Below, one piece after another: positions 58,206 through 64,000 of a stretch of DNA of 64,000 bases. This DNA comes from JAAYBF01 sp963715445. Its GTDB lineage: Bacteria > Actinomycetota > Thermoleophilia > Solirubrobacterales > Thermoleophilaceae. Each line of letters starts with the position of its first letter. Position 1 is the stretch's first letter. The notes under the pieces were generated by a model. It searched no databases, was not told the origin of the DNA, and saw only the letters and a program-made list of their open reading frames with translations. The stretch spans positions 434,001 through 498,000 of the forward strand of contig OY970240.1 of the NCBI GenBank assembly GCA_963715445.1, in the 5' to 3' direction. A program made the translations under genes and the position numbers.

Positions 58206-59108
58206 TCAGAGTGTACGGAGCAGCTCCAGCGTGGTTTCACCCACGGCATCGAGGCTGCGCTGGGAGATCTTCGACATGTCGTCGCAGGTCCTGTGCCAGC
58301 AGGGGAAGTCGAAGTCGATCAGGTCGATCGAGGGCACTCCCTGCCGGATGAAGGGAACGTGGTCGTCGAGGATCCCTCCCTGCGTGCCGCCGGGGAAGAC
58401 CTTGCCGACGCCCACCCGGCGGGCGGCGCGGCGCAGCCTGCCCCAGAGCTCGGTGTCCGAGAACGACTCCGCCGGAACCCTCAGCCGGCGCTCGCCCACG
58501 AAGTCGAGCAGGATCATCGCCTCCGCGTCCCGGTAGCGCGGCGCGGCGGCCTTGCTGCCGCGCAGCCCGTACCGCTCGAACTGCGAGTCCGGGGCGCCGG
58601 CCGGCGCCTCCTCGCCGTCGAAGAGCAGGAAGACGACCGTCGGGCGAAGCGCGCGCGGGCGGATCGTCCGCGCCAGCTCGGTGACGATCGCCGTGCCGGA
58701 CGCTCCGTCGTTGGCGCCGAGGAAGCCGGGGAGGTCCTTCGTGTCGTAGTGGGCGCTGAGCAGGACCACGCGGGACGGGTCGCTGCCCCTGACCTTGCCG
58801 ACGACGTTGCGCAGGCCGCCGGGGACCGGCTGGAACCTTCCCCCGGGCAGGGCGTCGCGAAGGCTCGCCGCGAGCTTCCGCGAGGCGGCCGAGCCCGCGG
58901 GGCGCGGCCCCATGGCCACCTGACGGCGCACCCCGCGATAGGCGCGCGCGGAGTCGAAGCGATCCACCGTCGGGCGTGGGACCGCCTCCGCCGCGGCCGC
59001 GCTGTCGTCTCCCGAGCCGCCGAACGGCGCGGTGCCCGTGATCGCGAGAGCAGCTACGCCGAGTCCGATCGCGGCCTGCACTGCGAGCACGGTGAAGAGG
59101 AGACGCAC
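58206..59108 (-). CDS. M28-family zinc peptidase, membrane-anchored or secreted
   Basis: About 300 residues from GTG 59108, which puts the hydrophobic segment LLFTVLAVQAAIGLGVAALAI at the N-terminus; an upstream GTG (59147) adds 13 residues. The M28 zinc site is visible: LLSAHYDTKDLPGFLGANDGASG (His, Asp), LFDGEEAPAG (catalytic Glu) and later ILLDFVGERR and GILDDHVPFIRQGVPSIDLIDFD (last His). The fold resembles glutaminyl cyclase or aminopeptidase Y types; GQGG-type residues do not separate them clearly. It diverges from the acyltransferase gene, and the promoters share the 70-nt gap. Confidence 0.85.
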   Translation of the reverse strand: MRLLFTVLAVQAAIGLGVAALAITGTAPFGGSGDDSAAAAEAVPRPTVDRFDSARAYRGVRRQVAMGPRPAGSAASRKLAASLRDALPGGRFQPVPGGLRNVVGKVRGSDPSRVVLLSAHYDTKDLPGFLGANDGASGTAIVTELARTIRPRALRPTVVFLLFDGEEAPAGAPDSQFERYGLRGSKAAAPRYRDAEAMILLDFVGERRLRVPAESFSDTELWGRLRRAARRVGVGKVFPGGTQGGILDDHVPFIRQGVPSIDLIDFDFPCWHRTCDDMSKISQRSLDAVGETTLELLRTL

Positions 59109-59177
59109 GCACCGATTGTTGCGGACATCGGGAGAGCCCGGATCCACCTGCGCCTACCGGGTAGGCTCCCTCCCGAG

Positions 59178-60947
59178 ATGGCCCAAGGACACCGGGATCG
59201 CCTGAGCGCAGTCGACGCCTCGTTCCTGCACCAGGAGCGGCGGTCTTCGCACATGCACGTCGGCGCGGTCGTGCTGCTGGACGGGCCCGCGCCGACCCGC
59301 GAGGAGTTCTCGGCCCACATCGAGTCGCGGCTCCACCTGGTCCCGCGCTATCGCCAGAAGCTCGCCTTCCCCCGCTTCGAGATGGGGCGCCCGTTCTGGG
59401 TGGACGACCCCAGCTTCAACATCGACTACCACGTGCGCCACTCGGCGCTGCCCTCACCCGGCTCGATCGATCAGCTGCGCGGCCTCGCGGCGCGGATCTT
59501 CTCCCAGCGCCTCGACCGCTCGAAGCCGCTGTGGGAGATGTGGCTCGTCCAGGGTCTCGAGGACGGCGGGTTCGCACTCGTCTCGAAGACCCATCACGCG
59601 CTGGTCGACGGCGTGTCCGGCGTAGACATCGCCACGGTGCTCTTCGACCTGGTTCCTGAGCCGGCCGACCCGATCATGCCGGAGGGCCCGTGGAGCCCCG
59701 TGTCCGAGCCCTCCCAGGCGGAGCTCGTGGCGGAGGGCATCAAGGGGCTGATCCGCACGCCCGCGAAGATCGCCGGCGAGGCGCTCAAGGTCGTGCGCGA
59801 CCCGGAGTCCACGCTCGACTGGGCGCGCGAGGCGATCGAGGGCGTGGGCGAGATCGCCTGGGCCGGCCTCAACCCGGCTCCCGACGTGCCGCTCAACGTG
59901 CCGATCGGCCCGCACCGGCGCGTGTTCTGGCTGCGCAGCGAGCTGGCCGACTTCAAGGCCGTCAAGGACGGGCTCGGCGGAACGGTCAACGACGTCTTCC
60001 TGGCGGTCGTGGCCGGTGGCCTCGGCCGCTGGCTGCGGACCCGCGGCGTGCGCACCGAGGGCCTCGAGCTGCGCGCCCTGGTGCCCGTCTCGATCCGGGC
60101 CAAGGACGAGCACCACGCGCTCGGCAACCGCATCACCGCCCTGCGCGGCCCGCTGCCCGTCTATGCCAAGGACCCGGTGGAGCGGCTGCAGATCGTGCGC
60201 GCGGCGATGACCGGGGTAAAGGAGTCCAAGCAGGCGCTCGGCGCCGAGGTGATCTCCGGGCTCGAGGACTTCGCTCCCCCGACGCTGCTCGCGCAGGCGT
60301 CGCGGCTCAACTTCTCGACGCGGCTCTTCAACCTGCTGGTGACGAACGTGCCCGGGCCGCAGTTCCCGCTCTACCTGATGGGCCGCGAGATGCGCGAGCT
60401 GATCCCGGTGGCGTTCCTGCCCGAGAACCACGCGCTCGCGATCGCGGCGATGAGCTACAACGGCAAGGTTAACTTCGGCCTGCTCGGCGACTACGACGCG
60501 ATGCCGGACCTCGAGCAGCTCATGGGGTTCTTCGAGGACTCGCTCAAGGAGCTGCTCGTGGCCGCCAGGAAGGCGCAGGGCGGCGCGAAGGCCGGCGAGG
60601 CCGTGACCGCCAAGGCGGCGCCCAAGAAGCCCGCGGCAGCCAAGAAGGCCGCAGCTCCAAAGAAGCGGGCGACAGCCAAGAAGGCGAAGGCCAAGAAGAC
60701 CGCTCCCAAGAAGGCGGCCGCGAAGAAGAAGGCGGCGGCCAAGCGCAGCCCAGCGGCCCCGACCGCGAAGAAGGCGGCGGCCAAGCGGAGCCCCGCAGCG
60801 CCCGCCGGCACGAACGGCAGCGGCCCCGGCAAGCAGAGCTCCCGCAAGGGAGCAAAGCGGCCGGCGATGCGCAGGGCCGGCAGCCGCCCGCCGCTCAGCG
60901 AGCTCGCCAAGAGCACGGTGAGCAACGGCGAAGACCCCTCGAGCTAG
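59178..60947 (+). CDS. Wax ester synthase/diacylglycerol acyltransferase (WS/DGAT) with a Lys/Ala-rich tail
   Basis: 589 residues from ATG 59178. The first 460 form a complete WS/DGAT: RLSAVDASFLHQERRSSHMHVGA, then the catalytic HHxxxDG in SKTHHALVDGVSG (His139, His140, Asp144), the NDVFLAVVAGGLGRWL block and LVTNVPGPQFPLYLMGREM. The remaining roughly 125 residues are almost only Lys, Ala, Pro, Arg and Ser (APKKPAAAKKAAAPKKR and similar), like the C-terminal domain of histone H1 or AlgP. Such tails bind DNA, polyphosphate or acidic membranes. The enzyme makes triacylglycerol or wax esters. The tail is unusual for the family. Confidence 0.9.
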   Translation: MAQGHRDRLSAVDASFLHQERRSSHMHVGAVVLLDGPAPTREEFSAHIESRLHLVPRYRQKLAFPRFEMGRPFWVDDPSFNIDYHVRHSALPSPGSIDQLRGLAARIFSQRLDRSKPLWEMWLVQGLEDGGFALVSKTHHALVDGVSGVDIATVLFDLVPEPADPIMPEGPWSPVSEPSQAELVAEGIKGLIRTPAKIAGEALKVVRDPESTLDWAREAIEGVGEIAWAGLNPAPDVPLNVPIGPHRRVFWLRSELADFKAVKDGLGGTVNDVFLAVVAGGLGRWLRTRGVRTEGLELRALVPVSIRAKDEHHALGNRITALRGPLPVYAKDPVERLQIVRAAMTGVKESKQALGAEVISGLEDFAPPTLLAQASRLNFSTRLFNLLVTNVPGPQFPLYLMGREMRELIPVAFLPENHALAIAAMSYNGKVNFGLLGDYDAMPDLEQLMGFFEDSLKELLVAARKAQGGAKAGEAVTAKAAPKKPAAAKKAAAPKKRATAKKAKAKKTAPKKAAAKKKAAAKRSPAAPTAKKAAAKRSPAAPAGTNGSGPGKQSSRKGAKRPAMRRAGSRPPLSELAKSTVSNGEDPSS

Positions 60948-61717
60948 GCGCTCTCCGCACGGGCAGCCGGGCGGCTCAGGTGCTCCGGCGCCAGGCGCCT
61001 CGCCAGGTCGAGCGTTTCGTCGTCGAGCTGCGCCCGCTGGAGCTCGTAGCGCTTCGCGTACTCGGCCTCGATCGCCTCGGCAGCGCCATGCCACCCGATG
61101 CCCGGAACCTCGCCGGCCAGGCTTCCCGTCGCCTCCGGGCTCCAAGCGAGCCCGAGCGCCGAGTAGACCGGGGTGAGTACCTCGCGGACCCGCTGCTCGG
61201 CGGCCACCACCACGACCGCTCCGAGGTGCGCCGCGCCGCCAACCACCCGCTGCCCGAGGCCCATCAGCTTGCGCTCGCCGCGCGCGTTGACGCTGTGCTC
61301 CCCGGGGCAGTACTCGCCGGCCACCTCGCCGATCCGCGCATCCACGCCCAACCTCTCAAAGGCGTCGGCCATCAGCCGGGCCGTCTCCTCGAAGCGCCGC
61401 GTCACGCCCTCGCGTGGGCGCTCGTCGCGGATCGCGTGGGCCACGGACACCGTGTCCTCGTGGAACACCGCCGCGCGGCCGCCGGGCAGCCGCTCGATCG
61501 CCTCGAACCCTTCGGCGCGCGCCGCCTCGACAGCCGCTCCGTAGCCCGGCGAGATCACGTCCCGCTTGCCGAAGGCCACCGCACGGCCCGGCCGCGCGAT
61601 CCGCAGCGCGTCCGGCAGATCGCCGGCCGCGACCCGCTCCAGCAGCGCCTTCGACACGGCCATGTCGAAAGCCGGGTCGTCGGGGAAGGACTCTGTGAAC
61701 AGGCGGAGCCGCGCCAC
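60944..61717 (-). CDS. Lipoate-protein ligase A/octanoyltransferase family protein
   Basis: 257 residues from GTG 61717 (ARLRLFTESFPDDPAFDMAVS), picked because the conserved region begins there and a longer reading runs through the neighbouring gene. Motifs of the biotin/lipoate ligase fold are AIERLPGGRAAVFHEDTVSVAHA, the GEYCPGEHSVNARGERKLMGLGQRV block with the invariant Lys, and GAAHLGAVVVV. It attaches lipoate or octanoate to carrier domains. It is downstream of the SufT-like gene by 14 nt. It converges on the acyltransferase gene with 3 nt of overlap. Confidence 0.85.
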   Translation of the reverse strand: MARLRLFTESFPDDPAFDMAVSKALLERVAAGDLPDALRIARPGRAVAFGKRDVISPGYGAAVEAARAEGFEAIERLPGGRAAVFHEDTVSVAHAIRDERPREGVTRRFEETARLMADAFERLGVDARIGEVAGEYCPGEHSVNARGERKLMGLGQRVVGGAAHLGAVVVVAAEQRVREVLTPVYSALGLAWSPEATGSLAGEVPGIGWHGAAEAIEAEYAKRYELQRAQLDDETLDLARRLAPEHLSRPAARAESA

Positions 61718-61731
61718 GGTACGACCGCGGC

Positions 61732-62043
61732 TCAGTAGCCGAGAGCGAACTTGGCGTCTTCGGACATCAGATCCGGCGTCCAGGCCGGTGTGAAGACCAT
61801 CTTCGGATGGACCTTTGAGACGCCGGGCAGATCGCCGACGAACTCCTCCATCTGCTCGCTGACCTGGGGCCCGATCGGGCATCCGGGCGTGGTGAGCGTG
61901 AAGGTGACGGTCACCTCGTCGCCCTCCACCACGATGTCGTAGACCAGCCCGAGCTCCACGAAGTCGAGACCCAGCTCGGGGTCGATCACGTTCTCGAGCG
62001 CCTCGCGCACATCGTCAACCGTCACGTCATTGAGTTCGGACAC
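61732..62043 (-). CDS. MIP18/DUF59 family protein (SufT/PaaD-like)
   Basis: 103 residues from GTG 62043. The DUF59 pattern is complete: VREALENVIDPELGLDFVELGLVYDI, then VTFTLTTPGCPIGPQVSEQMEEFV with the conserved Cys, ending VFTPAWTPDLMSEDAKFALG. Such proteins help mature Fe-S proteins or deliver clusters. It probably works with the Suf genes located about 15 kb upstream, and its neighbour lipoate ligase fits because lipoate synthase is an Fe-S enzyme. Both genes may be one operon. Confidence 0.85.
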   Translation of the reverse strand: MSELNDVTVDDVREALENVIDPELGLDFVELGLVYDIVVEGDEVTVTFTLTTPGCPIGPQVSEQMEEFVGDLPGVSKVHPKMVFTPAWTPDLMSEDAKFALGY

Positions 62044-62078
62044 GAAGCCAATGGTAGTGGCAGTAGGGTTTCGCGCCG

Positions 62079-62552
62079 ATGCCCTTGCTGCTGCTCCTGC
62101 TGGTCTTCATCGCGCTTCCGATCGCGGAGCTGTACCTGATCCTCCAGGTGGGTGACGCGATCGGCGCCGTCCCGACGATCTTGATCCTGGCCGCCGACTC
62201 GGTCTTGGGATCGATCCTCCTGCGCAGCCAGGGGCGGTCCGTGTGGCGCCGCTTCAACGAGACGATGGCCCGCGGTCAGCTGCCCCATCGCGAGCTGCAG
62301 GACGGCGTCGCGGTGATCTTCGGCGGAGCGTTCCTGATCACTCCCGGCTTCCTGACCGACATCCTCGGGCTGCTTCTGCTGCTGCCGCCGACCCGCGAGG
62401 TCATCAGGCGCATCGTGGTCCGCCGGATAGCCCGGCGCGTCTCGCAGGGGCCGCCGGAGGGGACCGTGGAGGGCACGGCCACGACGGTCGACGGCACGGC
62501 GACCGAGTACGAGCCGCCCGACACGACACCCCGGCCGAGGATCGAGCCATGA
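62079..62552 (+). CDS. fxsA: FxsA family membrane protein
   Basis: 157 residues. Three membrane segments near 3-23, 28-48 and 85-105 include the FxsA signatures LPIAELYLILQVG, LAADSVLGSILLRSQGRSVWRRF and GAFLITPGFLTDILGLLLLLPP. The C-terminal 40 residues are Thr/Pro/Glu-rich and soluble. FxsA of E. coli relieves phage T7 exclusion by F; the cellular role is unknown. It overlaps the next gene by ATGA. Confidence 0.88.
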   Translation: MPLLLLLLVFIALPIAELYLILQVGDAIGAVPTILILAADSVLGSILLRSQGRSVWRRFNETMARGQLPHRELQDGVAVIFGGAFLITPGFLTDILGLLLLLPPTREVIRRIVVRRIARRVSQGPPEGTVEGTATTVDGTATEYEPPDTTPRPRIEP

Positions 62553-63253
62553 GCGCGCCGGCGCTCTCCCTGCAGTTCTTCGACCCCGAGCACGGGCTGC
62601 ACGGCAACGCCCGCAGCGGTGCCACGCTGCTCTTCGAGGGCACCGCCTCCCGGGTGCTCGCCGAGGGCCCCGAGGTGGAGGCGCATGGCGGCGGCTGGCG
62701 AGCGGTGCTCGAAGGCGCGTTCTCGCTGACGTTCGAGCCCGTGGCCCCGGCGGCGGAGCTCGACGGCGTGACCGCGACGGTGTGCCTGGTGAGCGGCCGG
62801 GTAGGCGAGCAGGACGTGCGCTGCCTGGGAACCGCGGCGCAGACGCACGAGCCGCCAGCATGGGACGAGCTCGATGCCGTCCGCTCGATCTCGGGGCTCT
62901 TCGATCCGGGGACCGCGTTCCTCGGCGTGGCGCGCCGGGCGCGCGGCGCATTCGGGCACGGCGAGGAGCAGACCGCCATCTGGGTGCTCAGGGACGGCGA
63001 GGTGCTCGCCGTGGAGGACGCCCGCATCTCGACCGTCTACGACGGCGAGGGGCGTCAGCGCAGCGCGAGCCTCGAGCTGTGGCTTCCCGAGGAGGACTTC
63101 CCCCTGCGCGCCTCCGGCATGGTCGTCGCCGGGTCCTCGCTCCAGCTGGAGCGGCTCGACGCGCACGTCGCCGTGTTCCGCTGGCGCATGGAAGGTCGCG
63201 AGGGCGCAGGCGCCTACGAGCTGATGGTCCGCTCCGATCGGGAGGCCGCATGA
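62549..63253 (+). CDS. Uncharacterised protein, middle gene of the fxsA-HAD operon
   Basis: 234 residues from ATG 62549. It appears beta-rich (LSLQFFDPEHGLHGNARSG, ATVCLVSGRVGEQDVRCLG, AVFRWRMEGREGAGAYELMV), with no signal peptide, no metal motif and no membrane helix. I do not recognise the family. Both ends overlap neighbours by ATGA (fxsA and the HAD gene), so the three genes are a tight operon and the product is likely needed with them. Confidence 0.65.
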   Translation: MSAPALSLQFFDPEHGLHGNARSGATLLFEGTASRVLAEGPEVEAHGGGWRAVLEGAFSLTFEPVAPAAELDGVTATVCLVSGRVGEQDVRCLGTAAQTHEPPAWDELDAVRSISGLFDPGTAFLGVARRARGAFGHGEEQTAIWVLRDGEVLAVEDARISTVYDGEGRQRSASLELWLPEEDFPLRASGMVVAGSSLQLERLDAHVAVFRWRMEGREGAGAYELMVRSDREAA

Positions 63254-63882
63254 GCGAGGTCAAGGCGATCATCAGCGATTTCGGGGGCGTGCTGACCACG
63301 CCGCTCGGCAACTCGTTCGCCGCCTGGTCCAAGGAGGCCGGGATCCCGCTCGAGGACCTCGGACTGGCTCTGGCCGCATCCGCGGAGCGCTACGGAGAGC
63401 ACCCGCTGTTCGTCCTCGAGCGCGGGGAGCTGAGCGAGGAGGAGTTCATCCGCAGGCTCGAGGAGGAGCTCGGCGACGGCCGCCGCCTCGACAGCATGGT
63501 GGACACCTACTTCGCCCACCTGGAGCGCAACCCGGAGATGATCGACCTCGTGCGCGACCTGCGCGACCGGGGGCTGAGGGCGGCTTTGCTCACGAACAAC
63601 GTGCGCGAGTGGGAGCCCCGCTGGCGCTCGATGCTGCCGGAGATCGACGAGATCTTCGAGGTCGTGGTCGATTCCGCGTTCGTGGGCATGCGCAAGCCCG
63701 AGCCGGAGATCTACCACCTCACCCTGGAGCGCCTCGGAGGCCTTCGCCCCGAGCAGTGCGTGTTCGTGGACGACATCGCGCTCAACTGCGACGCGGCGCG
63801 CGAGCTGGGCATGGCGGCCGTCGTCTTCGAGAGCACCGAGCAGGCGCGACCCGAGATAGAAGCCGCTCTCAGCGCCTCCTAG
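63250..63882 (+). CDS. HAD-superfamily (subfamily IA) hydrolase
   Basis: 210 residues from ATG 63250. Motif 1 is AIISDFGGVLTTPLG with nucleophile Asp10, but the usual second Asp two residues later is Gly (DFG rather than DxD), as in the epoxide hydrolase N-domain and dehalogenase-like branches. Motif 2 is ALLTNNVREW, motif 3 the Lys in GMRKPEPEIYHLTL, and motif 4 VFVDDIALNCDAAR. The substrate is unknown. The missing Asp means a classical phosphatase proton donor is absent, yet the remaining site is complete. It is the last gene of the operon with fxsA. Confidence 0.86.
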   Translation: MSEVKAIISDFGGVLTTPLGNSFAAWSKEAGIPLEDLGLALAASAERYGEHPLFVLERGELSEEEFIRRLEEELGDGRRLDSMVDTYFAHLERNPEMIDLVRDLRDRGLRAALLTNNVREWEPRWRSMLPEIDEIFEVVVDSAFVGMRKPEPEIYHLTLERLGGLRPEQCVFVDDIALNCDAARELGMAAVVFESTEQARPEIEAALSAS

Positions 63883-64000
63883 AAGCGCCGCGCTCCTAGC
63901 CTCCCAGCTGCGCCGGCGGCTCCGGCAGAGAGCTCTGCGCCAAATAAAAGAGACGCGGTCCCTAGCGCTCGAGGAGCGCGCCTCCTCCAGCCGAAGCCGT
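63883..64000. other. Right-edge intergenic region
   Basis: 118 nt to the window end without a supported gene. A short hairpin GCAGA/TCTGC (63925-63938) and an AT-rich stretch CAAATAAAAG follow the HAD gene. The hairpin may be a weak terminator and the AT-rich run part of the next promoter. Nothing firmer can be said. Confidence 0.3.

Noticed and set aside
55983..60947. Very long open frame on the plus strand across the secreted proteins, ispH and M28 genes
   Set aside because: Only its 3' third (59178-60947) is a real gene. Upstream it is the antisense of genes with clear motifs; high GC content removes stops and creates such shadow frames.

Overview
The window is a dense stretch of very GC-rich bacterial chromosome. 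The gene content points to an actinobacterium, most likely of the Thermoleophilia/Solirubrobacterales type. The indicators are a GuaB3-type IMPDH, a CysO/Mec/CysM cysteine route of mycobacterial type, a WS/DGAT acyltransferase, an acidic N-terminal extension on ribosomal protein S9, a Flp-type pilin, a ydaO-type c-di-AMP riboswitch before a cell-wall peptidase, and two giant secreted Cys-motif repeat proteins. The taxonomic call is an inference from gene content. I saw no phage, insertion sequence, CRISPR array, tRNA or rRNA.

Layout. 1-3.6 kb (minus strand): glmS (partial), glmM, rpsI, rplM. 3.7-4.9 kb: c-di-AMP riboswitch and secreted M23 peptidase. 4.9-8.5 kb: DrrAB-like ABC exporter with a RibD/DHFR-like reductase, then a methyltransferase and a cupin. 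8.5-19.4 kb (mostly minus): guaA, guaB3, a PfkB kinase, DD-carboxypeptidase, LysM protein, pyrF, HU, a Roadblock-like protein, a cation efflux protein, rdgB, rph, murI. 19.4-25.9 kb: repeat and structured RNA-like elements, Flp pilin, asnB with a glycosyltransferase, a histone-deacetylase-like hydrolase, nadB and a flavin reductase. 26-35.7 kb: a small zinc-motif protein, hyuAB, DUF1802, an HExxH protein, a GAF-GGDEF diguanylate cyclase and two acyl-CoA dehydrogenases.

35.7-39.7 kb holds a CysO-dependent cysteine system: JAMM protease (Mec-like), CysM, CysO and a rhodanese-E1 fusion, with tatA on the opposite strand. cysM and a previously unlisted 24-codon ORF in front of the E1 gene share a 17-nt promoter-like box at exactly the same distance from their ATG. 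39.8-42.1 kb: two-component system and SCO1. 42.1-48.2 kb: Rrf2 regulator with sufC-sufD-sufS-sufU and a detached sufB; both suf transcription units carry the same 9-nt motif over the predicted -10 region. 48.2-50.7 kb: membrane proteins, a thioredoxin-fold protein that has lost its CxxC cysteines, and a NYN nuclease. 50.7-57.1 kb: two paralogous secreted proteins of about 1000 residues. 57.2-64 kb: ispH, M28 peptidase, WS/DGAT with a histone-H1-like tail, lipoate ligase family protein, SufT-like protein, FxsA, an unknown protein and a HAD hydrolase.

The most interesting unexplained signal is a structured element of about 100 nt present at 19631-19730 and 37990-38091. The two copies keep internal loops and a GCCA tetraloop while three helices change by compensatory substitution. 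Both abut the stop codon of a minus-strand gene (pilin, cysO). A half copy lies in a tandem duplication next to the first.
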